Assembly: GCA_014654705.1 (NCBI GenBank)
Contig: JACVZY010000001.1
Span: 1 to 64,000 of the forward strand
Length of the DNA: 64,000 nucleotides
Direction of reading: 5' to 3'
Source of the DNA: Ignavibacteria bacterium
GTDB taxonomy: Bacteria; Bacteroidota; Ignavibacteria; Kapaibacteriales; UBA4661
The translations under genes and the position numbers were made by a program. Below are positions 33,620 through 43,276 of the stretch, piece by piece; position 1 is the stretch's first letter; every line of letters begins with the position of its first letter. Below the pieces are notes generated by a model. It had not been told where the DNA came from. It was given only the letters and a program-made list of their open reading frames with translations, and made no database searches.

Positions 33620-33635
33620 AACAGAAGCGCTGTAA
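33453..33635 (+). pseudogene. Orphan C-terminal fragment of a LytTR regulator
   Basis: The frame encodes TKQSMNALELML to IPIGRNFKGNVTEAL and a stop, the last 60 residues of a LytTR domain, nearly identical to those of the regulator at 29189-29935 but with a different final stretch (NVTEAL against NVVELL). Open frame extends upstream only into low-complexity promoter DNA. It lacks the receiver and half of the LytTR domain, so it is a fragment. It may be the original 3' end of the regulator displaced by the cassette, or part of a paralogue. Confidence 0.8.
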
Positions 33636-33698
33636 TTTTGTAACACGTAGAAAGCAGATAGAGCACCTTGAATTCAAGCACTAATCACATCCGAGGCA

Positions 33699-34277
33699 AT
33701 GCACACTACTCTCGTACAATTCATTTCCCAATTCCCTTCTCTCAGCGAAGAAGAAACAGAAGCAATCGCCAAACAAATCACGGTTAGCACCTTCAGCAAG
33801 GGGACAATTTTACTCCGCGAAGGCGAAATATGCAACGAATGTTACTTCGTGCTGAAAGGCTGTGTGCGGCAGTACTACTTTGTGGATGGAGATGAAAAAA
33901 CAACTGGTTTTTTTACCGAAGAACAATCGGTTGTCTCCTTTGCCAGCTATACAGGTCGAATACCATCCAGTCATTATTTGTCGTGTGTAGAGGATTGTAC
34001 CTTGATAGTGGGAAACTTTCATCTGGAAGAGGCGATGTACAAGCAATTCCCAAAGTTATATGCCATTACTCGTTCCATGATGGAGCACGACTTCGGCAGA
34101 ACGCAAGAAGCGCTTGCCCGATTCATTACCTCTTCACCTGAAGAACGCTATGTGAATCTTCTCACAACCAGACCCGAACTCGTTCAGCGCGTGCCGCAGC
34201 ACCAACTGGCGAGCTATCTCGGCGTAACACCGGAATCTCTCAGCAGAATTAGAAAAAGAGTGGCGCTCAAGAAGTAA
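33699..34277 (+). CDS. Crp/Fnr-family transcriptional regulator
   Basis: A 192-residue regulator. The cNMP-binding beta-roll runs from about residue 10 to 110 (FSKGTILLREGEICNECYFVLKG, TGFFTEEQSVVSFASY), and a short C-terminal HTH_Crp follows (RVPQHQLASYLGVTPESLSRIRKR). It lacks the N-terminal Cys cluster of Fnr and the classic RTAR-like cAMP contacts, so the ligand is uncertain; Bacteroidota have many such divergent members. Its 3' end overlaps the convergent DUF4386 gene by 11 bp. TAATTTTG at 33633-33640 might serve as a -7 element. Confidence 0.87.
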   Translation: MHTTLVQFISQFPSLSEEETEAIAKQITVSTFSKGTILLREGEICNECYFVLKGCVRQYYFVDGDEKTTGFFTEEQSVVSFASYTGRIPSSHYLSCVEDCTLIVGNFHLEEAMYKQFPKLYAITRSMMEHDFGRTQEALARFITSSPEERYVNLLTTRPELVQRVPQHQLASYLGVTPESLSRIRKRVALKK

Positions 34278-35001
34278 GCGCGTCTTTTTTACCGCCTCTG
34301 AGAAGTAACCAGATACCAAAGCCCAGTTCTCCTAACGCTTCGGGCAAGCTCAGAACCATATCCACGTTTGCTTTGTAGTTATCATAATTGGGCAAAAGTA
34401 CATGAGCAAAATTACTGCCAACGTAGCAAAGTCCTGCAACAAATAACAAAATACCCAAAATCTTCGGCATGGAACCGGACAGAAAAACAGCATAGCCAAG
34501 CACAAGAAGATGGCAACCGAAGACCACTAAACTAACAGCCCATAAATCATTAAAACCATTGAGAAGAAGCATTGTCTGAGCCTGTACTTGCACCGCCCCC
34601 GATGCCGCCAAATAGTCCGAACCATGCACCAAACGGGCAGCAATGACAAGCTGCAGCAAAGCCGCCCCCAGAATAGCCGAATACACTAACCGAAACCACG
34701 CTGCAAGCAAGGAAAGACTCTTATTGATAGGTTTGAGAAAAATGTATAACGCCCACGTGACAACTATATCGCAAAGAAGTACAAAAAGAAAGCCGCCGAT
34801 ACCACCGCGAAACAATGACTCTGAAGCCTGAATGTTGCGAAAAGTAGTTGCGGCATCTCCCGAGACAATCAAACTTGTCATGACAAAGCCGTACGAAAAT
34901 CCTGCTGCCACTGCCATGAGGATAAGCGCACATCCTGCAATAATGGCAGCACGCCGCAAGGAGATTTCAAAAGTGTCATTTGTCATTACATTGGAATTCA
35001 T
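34267..35001 (-). CDS. DUF4386-family membrane protein
   Basis: A 244-residue protein with six hydrophobic segments (AAIIAGCALILMAVAAGF; GFLFVLLCDIVVTWALYIFL; AWFRLVYSAILGAALLQLV; LWAVSLVVFGCHLLVLGYAVF; KILGILLFVAGLCYVGS). The arrangement ETFRNI-type loop, LCDIVVTWALYIFLKPINKSL and AWFRLVYSAILG are typical of DUF4386. The biochemical role of the family is unknown. It often neighbours small regulators, here a convergent Crp/Fnr gene, which may control it. Confidence 0.78.
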   Translation of the reverse strand: MNSNVMTNDTFEISLRRAAIIAGCALILMAVAAGFSYGFVMTSLIVSGDAATTFRNIQASESLFRGGIGGFLFVLLCDIVVTWALYIFLKPINKSLSLLAAWFRLVYSAILGAALLQLVIAARLVHGSDYLAASGAVQVQAQTMLLLNGFNDLWAVSLVVFGCHLLVLGYAVFLSGSMPKILGILLFVAGLCYVGSNFAHVLLPNYDNYKANVDMVLSLPEALGELGFGIWLLLRGGKKDALTS

Positions 35002-35091
35002 TGCGTTAAGAAATAGTGGTGAACTTTGTATTGTATTGCGCTACAAAGATAGTCTTTTGAGAATCGTTTTGCATTGACTTTAGATAAGAAA

Positions 35092-35955
35092 TCACTTCTC
35101 TCCCGTCGCAATCTCGCGCGGATTTCTCGACCACTCGCTCCACGAACCAACGTACAATGCCGGTATTTCCATGCCCGCGTGTGCTAAGGCGAGGAGCGTA
35201 TGGCACGCCGTTACGCCCGACCCGCAATGCACTGTTACGTTTGCAAGTGGTACCTCAGCAAATGCCTCGGAGTATTTTGTGCGTAATTCTTCGGGCGAGC
35301 GAAAGAAGCCTCGCTCATCCAAATTCCCTGCAAACGGGATGTTGATTGCGCCCGGAATATGCCCTGCAATAAGGTCTATTGGCTCTTGGTTGCCCAAATA
35401 CCGCTCTCTATCGCGCACGTCCACGACGATATGCTGCTTCGAGACGGCAACGTCCGCAACTTCATCCATTGTGCGCGTTTGCAGTGTCCACGATTGAGCA
35501 TTGTATTTTGACTGTGCCTTAACCGCGACCGGCTCTGAATCAACAGGAACGCCAGAGGCTATCGCTGCCTGCAAGCCGCCGTCTAATACTTGCACTTTTT
35601 CATGCCCGACAGCCCGCAGCATCCACCAAAAACGCGAAGCCGCATTTGCGCCGTTCTTGTCGTCATAAACAACCACGTACGTTTCGGGTGTAATACCCAG
35701 CCGACGCCCAAGAAGTTCGGCAAACCGCTCCACAGACGGCAAGGGATGTCGTCCGCCATTGGCGGCGTTTTCGCTTTTGTGTGCCAGTTCGTCTTCCAAA
35801 CTGACAAAAAGCGCACCGTGCACGTGTTGTGCTTCATATTGCTGGCGAATATCTGCGGCTCCGGCGCGAGCGTCAATAATGACCACGTTTGTTTGCTGCC
35901 CTTGTAAGAGCGTGAGCAGTTCGGGGGCGGAAAGAAGAGGTTTCATTTTGTACAT
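35092..35955 (-). CDS. Thiosulfate/3-mercaptopyruvate sulfurtransferase
   Basis: A 287-residue protein of two rhodanese domains. The N-terminal one (about 5-140) is inactive, with VIDARAGAADIRQQYEAQHVHGA and YDDKNGANAASRFWWML. The C-terminal one carries VDVRDRERYLG, GHIPGAINIPF and the active-site loop VHCGSGVTACHTLLAL. CGSGVTA is the mercaptopyruvate sulfurtransferase form, while thiosulfate enzymes usually have CRKGVTA. Two ATGs nine bp apart (35955 and 35946) are equally possible starts. No signal peptide is seen. Confidence 0.9.
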   Translation of the reverse strand: MYKMKPLLSAPELLTLLQGQQTNVVIIDARAGAADIRQQYEAQHVHGALFVSLEDELAHKSENAANGGRHPLPSVERFAELLGRRLGITPETYVVVYDDKNGANAASRFWWMLRAVGHEKVQVLDGGLQAAIASGVPVDSEPVAVKAQSKYNAQSWTLQTRTMDEVADVAVSKQHIVVDVRDRERYLGNQEPIDLIAGHIPGAINIPFAGNLDERGFFRSPEELRTKYSEAFAEVPLANVTVHCGSGVTACHTLLALAHAGMEIPALYVGSWSEWSRNPREIATGEK

Positions 35956-36003
35956 TGTGATATGACTGTGATGGTATCGTTAGTGACTTCAGGAATAATG
36001 CTA

Positions 36004-36044
36004 AAAACAACCATGCTCTCCAAACTTAGGTTTGAAGAGCATGG
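36004..36044 (-). terminator. Rho-independent terminator after the M16 peptidase gene
   Basis: CCATGCTCT (36011-36019) pairs with AGAGCATGG (36036-36044), with an inner CAAAC/GTTTG stem, and on the minus strand TTGTTTTTAG follows. It starts 22 nt beyond the stop at 36067. Confidence 0.8.
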
Positions 36045-36066
36045 CGAGATCTAATATCTTATATTG

Positions 36067-39039
36067 TTAATACCCAAAGACCTGCTCCAGCGTGAGTTCT
36101 TTAACCTTGCCGTACTTGGCTAAATCTTCTGGCTTCAGGCGTTTTTTAGAACCGAGAACGAGCATTGTATAAGGTTTGTCTTTGATATATTCACCATAGA
36201 ATTTTGCTAAATCGTCGTAGCCCATTTTTTGCGATTGCTCATAGACGGTCTTGCGAATATCCTCTTTCAAGCCTAATTTCTTCGCATCTTCGTAGCTGAA
36301 GAGTACATTCGCTCGAATAATGCGCTCGGTCTCAAGATTGTTTTTGATACTCGCTTTTGCTTGCGCAAAGTTCTTCTCTGCCTTCGGCATATTATTCAGC
36401 AAATCGAACATTCCTGCTACGGCTTCGTGGAATTTATCCGCTTGCGTGCCGACGTAGCTATACACGTAGAATGGGTCTTGCGAGCGCTGTGGCTGACGGT
36501 ATGTGCTGAAGACGCTGTATGCAAGCGCCTTAGATTCCCGAATCGTCTGGAACACCAACGACGACATATTTCCGCCAAAATACTCATTGAAGAGATTCAC
36601 TTGCGGCGCAAGGGCGGCGTTGTACGGAACGGACTTCGAGAGCAACAGAATTTCCGCCTGCACCATATCATAGTCCACAAAAATCACCGTGTTCTCTTTT
36701 GTATCTTGGAACGTGTAGGGCTGATTTGTTGGAACAGGCTTCAGGTCTTTTGCTGCAGGTGTTTTGTGAAGTTTGTTCAAAGCAGCAACAAGCTCTTTTT
36801 GCGGCATGGGACCATAGTACAAAACACGATGCTGATAGCTCGTCAGTTCTTTGATTTTCGCAACGAGTTCGTCCGGCTTAAGCGCTTTCAATTCTGCTTC
36901 CGAAAGCTGGTCACGGTAGGGGTTCATTTCTCCGTAGGTGCCGTAATTTGACATTGCTTGGCGCAAAATAATGCCCTTATTTTTCTTTGCATCGGCTTTG
37001 CCTTTGAGCTGACGGCTCACCAATGACTCAAGCGCGGCAGCATCGGGTTTAGCATTTTTGAGCAAATCTTCAAAGAGCGCGACCCCTTCGGAAAAACTCT
37101 TGGTTAAGCCTTCCAGCACAACATACATTTGGTCTTGTGCGCTAAAAACATTGAACTTACACCCCAGCGCGAAGAGTTTCTTCTTTACGTCTTCCGCCGA
37201 AAGTTTGTCCGTACCGAGAAACTGAAGATACGCCACCGCAAGAGCCGTCTTTTTGTCGTGCTGGCTGCCCATATCAAGCAAATAGAACAAACGAAATAGC
37301 TCGTTTTCGTCGTTTTTGAGCGAATACACCGGCACACCGCTTGCAAGTTTCGCCATTTGAATATCTTTTTCGTAATCCAAGAAGCGAGGCTGCATAGGGG
37401 CTGCGGGAGTTGCAAGCAGTTCGCGGACAAATGGTGATTGAGCGTCGCGATTGGTCTCCACGGGAGTAATAGGCGGCTTGGTTACTTTTGCCACTGCTTT
37501 ACGCTCGCCAGTGCGCTTGAAGACAGTAACGTAATTTTTAGCATAATACGTTTTCGCAAACTCAATCAGGTCTTTTTTTGTGATACCGCGCATTTCCTCA
37601 ATCTGAGCAGTCGCTTTCGCCCAGTCCGCTCCGGTGATAAAGGCGGTCACAAACTCGTTCACACGACCATCATTCTGCTCGTACGAGCGAATCATTTCAG
37701 CATTCATGTTGTTCACCACTGCCGTCAGAAGGCTTTCATCGAACTTGCCCTGCTTCACTAACTCGATTTGCTCCAGCATCAAGTTTGCCACCTCGTCGAG
37801 GGATTGCCCCTGACGTGGACGACCGGCAAGCAAATGAACAGAATAATCTTTCAAATCCCATGTGCTGCTGTTGACGAATAATACTTTTTGCTGCTGGTTC
37901 AAATTCAAATCCATCAAGCCCGCCACACGGTTGAAGAGCAGGCGATTCATCATCTGAATATACTTCCCTTGTGGAGAATTCGCGCCCGGCAGACGAAAAC
38001 CGATAGTAACCGATTCGGCATCGGGACCGACGTACTCGCGCACAAGCGGAGAGACTGCTTCCGGCTCCGGCGTGAAGGTATAGGCGGCAACAGGTTTAGG
38101 CTGCATCCATCCAAATTTCAGGTCAATGGATTTGATAACTTGGTCGGGGTCAAAATCGCCCGCAAGACAGATTGCCATGTTGTTCGGCACATAATACTTA
38201 TCGAAGTACTCACGAATCAGCTTCAAGGAAGGATTTTTCAAATGATCCACCGTGCCAATCGTGGTTTGCTTGCCATAATTGTGATTGGGAAAAAGAGCCT
38301 CCGTAACAAGTTCCCACACCGTGCGTTGGTCGTTGTCCATGCCGATATTTTTTTCTTCATAAACGGCTTCCAGTTCGGTATGGAAAAGACGCAAAACGAG
38401 TTTGCGGAAGCGGTCGCTCTCTATGGTCATCCATTTTTCGAGTTGGTTCGCAGGTATATCGTTGATATACACGGTCTGTTCGAACCACGTGTAGGCATTC
38501 GTACCTTTTGCACCGATAGAACCAAGCATTTTGTCATATTCGTTCGCAATGGCAAGTTTTGCGGCGACACCCGAAACAGAATCAATCTGCTTGTAGAGCC
38601 GCTTGCGCTCTGTGGTGTCGGTAGTTTTGCGATAGACTTCGTAGAGGTCTTCTATCTTTTGAATCTCCACGCTTTCTTTCGCAAAATCGGTCGTGCCGAA
38701 TTTGTCTGTCCCTTTGAAGAGCATATGTTCGAGATAGTGCGCCAGCCCTGTTGCATCGGCAGGATCGCTCTTGCTGCCTGCTCTTACGGCGATGGATGTG
38801 TAAACGCGAGGGTCTGCCTTATTGACGGAAAGATAGACCGTCAAGCCATTCGGAAGCGTATAGATACGGGCTTTGAGCGGGTCGTTTTTGACCGTCGTGT
38901 ATTTGTAGCCGTCAGCATTGACGTGGTATTCGATGCCAGATGAAGGCGGCACGGCAAAGACGACCGCAGGCGCAACGAAAGCAGTCGCAAGAATCAGCGA
39001 CATAATAAACAATGCCAAAGCGCAACGAACATAATTCAT
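36067..39039 (-). CDS. Exported M16-family zinc metallopeptidase (two-lobed)
   Basis: The ATG at 39039 gives 990 residues with a signal peptide (MNYVRCALALFIMSLILATA, cleavage near VFA-VPP). The inverted zinc motif HYLEH is at H101-E104-H105, with the third ligand likely E228 in ELEAVYEEKN. An extra helical insertion of about 45 residues lies between them (about 125-175). The second half repeats the M16 fold without the motif, as in pitrilysin-like proteins. Such periplasmic peptidases degrade peptides and sometimes process TonB-related substrates. An alternative start at 39099 would add 20 residues. It follows the PepSY gene after a 153-bp gap. Confidence 0.87.
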   Translation of the reverse strand: MNYVRCALALFIMSLILATAFVAPAVVFAVPPSSGIEYHVNADGYKYTTVKNDPLKARIYTLPNGLTVYLSVNKADPRVYTSIAVRAGSKSDPADATGLAHYLEHMLFKGTDKFGTTDFAKESVEIQKIEDLYEVYRKTTDTTERKRLYKQIDSVSGVAAKLAIANEYDKMLGSIGAKGTNAYTWFEQTVYINDIPANQLEKWMTIESDRFRKLVLRLFHTELEAVYEEKNIGMDNDQRTVWELVTEALFPNHNYGKQTTIGTVDHLKNPSLKLIREYFDKYYVPNNMAICLAGDFDPDQVIKSIDLKFGWMQPKPVAAYTFTPEPEAVSPLVREYVGPDAESVTIGFRLPGANSPQGKYIQMMNRLLFNRVAGLMDLNLNQQQKVLFVNSSTWDLKDYSVHLLAGRPRQGQSLDEVANLMLEQIELVKQGKFDESLLTAVVNNMNAEMIRSYEQNDGRVNEFVTAFITGADWAKATAQIEEMRGITKKDLIEFAKTYYAKNYVTVFKRTGERKAVAKVTKPPITPVETNRDAQSPFVRELLATPAAPMQPRFLDYEKDIQMAKLASGVPVYSLKNDENELFRLFYLLDMGSQHDKKTALAVAYLQFLGTDKLSAEDVKKKLFALGCKFNVFSAQDQMYVVLEGLTKSFSEGVALFEDLLKNAKPDAAALESLVSRQLKGKADAKKNKGIILRQAMSNYGTYGEMNPYRDQLSEAELKALKPDELVAKIKELTSYQHRVLYYGPMPQKELVAALNKLHKTPAAKDLKPVPTNQPYTFQDTKENTVIFVDYDMVQAEILLLSKSVPYNAALAPQVNLFNEYFGGNMSSLVFQTIRESKALAYSVFSTYRQPQRSQDPFYVYSYVGTQADKFHEAVAGMFDLLNNMPKAEKNFAQAKASIKNNLETERIIRANVLFSYEDAKKLGLKEDIRKTVYEQSQKMGYDDLAKFYGEYIKDKPYTMLVLGSKKRLKPEDLAKYGKVKELTLEQVFGY

Positions 39040-39122
39040 AAAGGGAAGAGAAAAAATGAAGGAGAAAGAAATTACGAGGGCGAATATACGAATTTTCATG
39101 CTCTCAGAGTATAACAGAGCAA

Positions 39123-39151
39123 CGCCCCGCAAACACAAAGTTTGAAGGGCG
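39123..39151. terminator. Weak hairpin between the PepSY and M16 genes
   Basis: CGCCC (39123-39127) pairs with GGGCG (39047-type arm at 39147-39151) around an inner CAAAC/GTTTG stem. The U-rich side (CTTTTCATTATT) is on the plus strand, whereas the flanking genes run on the minus strand, so its role is uncertain. Confidence 0.3.
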
Positions 39152-39192
39152 CTTTTCATTATTATTTCTTTATTCAGTTCCTAGTGCTTTGT

Positions 39193-40770
39193 TTACTTCT
39201 TTTTTGGCAGGCGCACAAACAGCACTAAGCCCAACACCGCCATCAAACTATTCACCAAGCCCAGTCCCACTGTCACGCCGTCGCGTATATCCTTGCCAAG
39301 CGGCTTCAGAAATTCCAATTTGTGAATGTACGCAAACGTAAACCCTTCTAAGCGGTCGCCACTCTGCACATCCGCAGCAAGAGTCCCCGTTGCTGTTTCC
39401 ACGTAAAGCGTTCGTTTGTCCGGCGTGGCGAGGTCAAGGCGCTGTACGGGCAAGCGCTTATTAATAAAACCATATTCACCTTGAAACTCCGTTTGAAGCC
39501 GTTCTTGCGTAATGATACCTGTTGAAATACCCGTTAGCTCAGCCGCAATCGCACGGGCGTATTTGCTATCACCCGAAGGAAGTGCTTTGCCTGTATTTGC
39601 ATTAAAGTATGTTGCCGCTTTGATGGTTTGTGGCTTTTTACCGTTTTTGTCGGCTTGAGTGTTTTGCATTGGTGCGCAGCACTCATCCGCTGCATCCACG
39701 CTGACGCTGTGCGCGAAGCGGTAGTGCGCTTCACCGCTTATTCGCACAGCCGATACGTCATACATCGGCGGCGCAACAAATCCTGCTTCCCGAACACCAA
39801 ATTTCAACTCTTCAGCTTTGAACATCGCTTGTACATTTGGTTGCCCTATTTCATCTCGCAAACGCTCTTTGTGGAGCGCGTGGTACATTCCGCTCGACGC
39901 AAATGTGAGCGTTGAGACAGAAACCGCAATGCCAAGAGAACGATGATACTTGCGCAAACCTGTCACCGTGCGCTGTTTGCGTTTATTCCACAGAAAAGCA
40001 TACAAGACAATACCCGAAAGTGCCATAAGAATAATTACTCCCAGCGCCAAGGCTACAACACTAAGCCGTAACGGCTCAACGGCATTCAGAAAACCCCAAT
40101 TATGGCAATACAGAAACACGATTGCAAAGGCGCGGCGTAGCGGGGTGTTGTAGGTACCCATGCGCCCTGAAGCTGTCTCTACATAAATATCATAACCGCC
40201 TTCGGCAAACGATATTTTCCACACCGGCAGAAGACGATTCACATAACGGTATTCATCTGTGAACTGGGTCATAAAGCGGGTTTCTGTTACATTTGCAGCA
40301 GAATTGCCGAAGTATTGTTTTGCCAGCGAAATCGCATACTCCCTATCGCCATCCGCCATACGAGTACCGGTGCGGGCGTCGAGGTAGATATTTTCTGCTG
40401 TCGGCGAGGTTTGCACTTGATAGTACGTTTTTCCATTCAGCGCTATAAGGTGAAATTGCCGTATTTCCGCAATGCCATTAGCCCGAAGAGCTTCCGAAAG
40501 CGGCATCTGAACAGCACTTTGGTCAATCGGTTTCGGCGGCAAAAATTCTTTGGCTATTGCCGGCTTGAACCAATGCGCCATAAAGGGATGCGATGTGCCG
40601 GAAAGCGACCACATCAAGGCTGGGACAAGTGCTGCAATGCTTATCCAGCGATGAAGATTGTAGGCATTGCGTTTGAACCATTGTTTGGAGCGCATCAAAA
40701 TGCCCGATATTGCTTGTGTTTGGGATTGTTCCGCCGCTTGAACATCGGAACGGATAGTATTCGTAACCAT
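39193..40770 (-). CDS. PepSY-associated membrane protein
   Basis: A 525-residue inner-membrane protein with an N-terminal helix (LHRWISIAALVPALMWSLSGTSH), a PepSY domain (about 90-215: NGKTYYQVQTSPTAENIYLDARTG), two central helices (LRLSVVALALGVIILMALSG; RSLGIAVSVSTLTFASSG), a second PepSY region (about 360-490) and a final helix. It resembles PepSY_TM proteins linked to ferric-siderophore reduction, but here with the order expected for metal-uptake operons: the TonB receptor gene ends 36 bp upstream. AAHQCCAP-type Cys-Cys (DECCAPM) in the middle could bind metal. The metal is unknown. Confidence 0.8.
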   Translation of the reverse strand: MVTNTIRSDVQAAEQSQTQAISGILMRSKQWFKRNAYNLHRWISIAALVPALMWSLSGTSHPFMAHWFKPAIAKEFLPPKPIDQSAVQMPLSEALRANGIAEIRQFHLIALNGKTYYQVQTSPTAENIYLDARTGTRMADGDREYAISLAKQYFGNSAANVTETRFMTQFTDEYRYVNRLLPVWKISFAEGGYDIYVETASGRMGTYNTPLRRAFAIVFLYCHNWGFLNAVEPLRLSVVALALGVIILMALSGIVLYAFLWNKRKQRTVTGLRKYHRSLGIAVSVSTLTFASSGMYHALHKERLRDEIGQPNVQAMFKAEELKFGVREAGFVAPPMYDVSAVRISGEAHYRFAHSVSVDAADECCAPMQNTQADKNGKKPQTIKAATYFNANTGKALPSGDSKYARAIAAELTGISTGIITQERLQTEFQGEYGFINKRLPVQRLDLATPDKRTLYVETATGTLAADVQSGDRLEGFTFAYIHKLEFLKPLGKDIRDGVTVGLGLVNSLMAVLGLVLFVRLPKKK

Positions 40771-40805
40771 GGTTTTACTTTTTTGAGATGTGGTAATTTC
40801 TAGAT

Positions 40806-43166
40806 TTATTTGAATAATGTACCCAGATTATACGAAGCACCAACGCTGAACAGACGCGGGTTTGCTGGCGTAAACGAATATCCGAAGCTGCTCCACGACG
40901 AGGTTTCTGCATACAGCGTATTGGCGAGATTCAGCACATTGACGAACACATCCAAACCTCCAATCTTATAGCCTGCCCGAAGATTCACTACCGCATGACC
41001 CGCATATTTCCTTGTGTTCTGCACATCTTGAAAATACTGCCCCATCGTCTGCAATTCCCCACCAATTCTGAAGCCCGGTAACCATGTTGGCTTATAAATA
41101 ATTTCCGAAAATGTCGTTAAATCTGGTGCTTGCGGCATATCGTTGTTGTCAAAAATACGTTCTGTCACACCAACGCGCTCACGATATTGCATGAAAATAT
41201 GCCGCGCGTAGGTTCCACCAATGCGGATATTCACTTCCTCCATCGGCACAAAACCCACTTGAAATTCCACGCCGTAATGCCGTGTCGCACCTGCATTGCG
41301 GTTTTGGAACACATTCTGCTCTATCTGCACCGAAATCACTTCATTTATGCCGTCCAACAGATACAAACTCATATCCAGATATGCCCGCCCATCAAGGAAT
41401 GACGCATACCCGCCCACTTCGTAGTTGTTGAAACTCGCTTGCGAAAGATTCGGAACGCTCACACCACGAAAAAGTTCGGAAAGCTCCGGTGGCAAAAAGC
41501 CGATGCTGTAATTGGCGTACATTCCAGTTCCCGCGTCAGAGTTGTACATCACACCAAAGCGCGGAGCAATGTTGTTGTAGCTTGTTGTTTGGTCGGGTGC
41601 GCCCGTGAATGCGCTTGGAGGAAGATTATTCTTGAAATCAAACGCCAGCCTGTCATAGCGAACTCCGGCGATAGCCTTCCACTGCCCTGTCAGCACAAAT
41701 TCTGCTTGTGCATAGCCCGCAATATTAGACAACCCTACGTCGTAGCTTGTGAGCGTGGAATCGGTCTGGGTAACGCTGTTGTATGTTGTGCTTCCGTTCA
41801 CGGTTTCACGCCCGATGCGAAGGAATTTTGCCCGAACCGTGTGTGGGCTGTTTTCGTAATACAAACCCGCCACAAGATTCGTCTGAATTTCGCCCAGCAT
41901 CAGGCTTGTACGGAACTGCACATCAGCACCAAGCGAGGTAAATCGCGAATCTGAGAGTTCGCCAAATGCTCCACGCAGGTTACGCGGATCATTGCGCAGA
42001 CGAAAACTTGGTAACATCAGCAACTGATTATTGCGGTAAAAGACGATTGCGCGGATATTGGCGTTATTTTCAAAGGTATGGTCAAGCGTTAGACGACCGC
42101 GCTGAGCCTTATTGTCGCGGTAGGCAACTGTGTTATTGCTTGGGTAACGCTGCGAATAATACATCGTGCTGTCAATACCGCCCGGCATATCGCTCCGAAG
42201 ATTATTCACCGAATAGGTCAGTTCCAATGCGGTTCGCTCGGCAAGGCGATAATCGGCCCGAATACTGGCGGAGAGCTTTTCCATTGAATTAAAATCGCGC
42301 CACGAGTTTTTTTGCTGTGCGTAATAGCCGCCCGCATACACGCCCACGCTGCCAACGCCTTCACCAAACATATTGGCAAGATTCACATTGCCGCGCTGGT
42401 AGCCAAAATTATCGCCTTGCACTCCAAACTCAAGTATTGGTCGAACTCCGGCGCGTTGCGTAAGGAAATTCACTGCGCCCGACACCGCATTTGCACCATA
42501 CATAGCTGAACCGGGACCTTTGATTACATCTATGCTGCGAATGGCAGGAAGATTGATTTCCATAAGTGCGTTGTGATTAAAAACGCCAGTGGTACGAATC
42601 GGAATGCCGTCCTCAAGGTAGAGAAACAGCGCACGAGTAGTCATGGGTGAGCGAATCGCCATACTATGCTGTTCGTTGCCGAGATTTTGCATTACCACGC
42701 CCGGCACCTTGTTCATAATCTCGTACATCATCGCAGGCTTAGTTTCTTCGATAAGCTGCTTGCTCACAACGCTGACCGCCACAGGCATTTCCGAACGTAA
42801 CTGCGATTGGCGATTGGCGGTAACGGCGACTTGTTGCGAGGTAATTACCTGCGGCGCAAGTTCGACCTGAATGCCTGATACAATCTCGCTTACAGGGATG
42901 TTTTTTGTTTTGTAACCCAGTATCGAGATAGTGATAATGTCTTCGGGAGCAAGCGTAAATGCGGTTTTGAGGGTGAATTTTCCGCTTAAACTTGCGATGG
43001 TACCGATTTTTGTACCTTTCACCAGGATTCGTGAGCCGGAGAGTGCTTCGCGGGTGAATTGGTCAATAATGGTGCCGGAAATTTCGGTTTGAGCGAAAAG
43101 CCCCGATGGTATAATAATACCTGAAAGTAGCAGCACTGCTGCTCTTTTGAGAAGAGAAGTTTTCAT
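40806..43166 (-). CDS. TonB-dependent outer-membrane receptor
   Basis: A 786-residue receptor with signal peptide, an N-terminal carboxypeptidase-regulatory-like domain (about 28-105: TEISGTIIDQFTREALSGSR), plug domain (about 125-240: VISKQLIEETKPAMMYEIMNKVPGVV and VIKGPGSAMYGANAVSGAVNFLT) and a 22-strand-type barrel ending SVGASYNLGTLFK. No TonB box is obvious after the signal peptide. Barrel and neighbours suggest import of a metal or metal complex. It is first of a two-gene unit with the PepSY gene and is preceded by a CxGxC small protein. Confidence 0.92.
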   Translation of the reverse strand: MKTSLLKRAAVLLLSGIIIPSGLFAQTEISGTIIDQFTREALSGSRILVKGTKIGTIASLSGKFTLKTAFTLAPEDIITISILGYKTKNIPVSEIVSGIQVELAPQVITSQQVAVTANRQSQLRSEMPVAVSVVSKQLIEETKPAMMYEIMNKVPGVVMQNLGNEQHSMAIRSPMTTRALFLYLEDGIPIRTTGVFNHNALMEINLPAIRSIDVIKGPGSAMYGANAVSGAVNFLTQRAGVRPILEFGVQGDNFGYQRGNVNLANMFGEGVGSVGVYAGGYYAQQKNSWRDFNSMEKLSASIRADYRLAERTALELTYSVNNLRSDMPGGIDSTMYYSQRYPSNNTVAYRDNKAQRGRLTLDHTFENNANIRAIVFYRNNQLLMLPSFRLRNDPRNLRGAFGELSDSRFTSLGADVQFRTSLMLGEIQTNLVAGLYYENSPHTVRAKFLRIGRETVNGSTTYNSVTQTDSTLTSYDVGLSNIAGYAQAEFVLTGQWKAIAGVRYDRLAFDFKNNLPPSAFTGAPDQTTSYNNIAPRFGVMYNSDAGTGMYANYSIGFLPPELSELFRGVSVPNLSQASFNNYEVGGYASFLDGRAYLDMSLYLLDGINEVISVQIEQNVFQNRNAGATRHYGVEFQVGFVPMEEVNIRIGGTYARHIFMQYRERVGVTERIFDNNDMPQAPDLTTFSEIIYKPTWLPGFRIGGELQTMGQYFQDVQNTRKYAGHAVVNLRAGYKIGGLDVFVNVLNLANTLYAETSSWSSFGYSFTPANPRLFSVGASYNLGTLFK

Positions 43167-43276
43167 TGTCTTGTTTTGATTATAGTAAAAAATATGAAGC
43201 CAAACTGCACGAGTTAGTCATGTAGTCGTATCACCCAAGCAGATTGGGCGAGTGTAAAGAATATGCGGAGATGTGA

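Noticed and set aside
33348-33635. A complete 95-residue gene carrying the LytTR C-terminus
   Set aside because: Its first 35 residues are translated from AT-rich promoter palindromes; only the repeat part is meaningful, so it is treated as a fragment.
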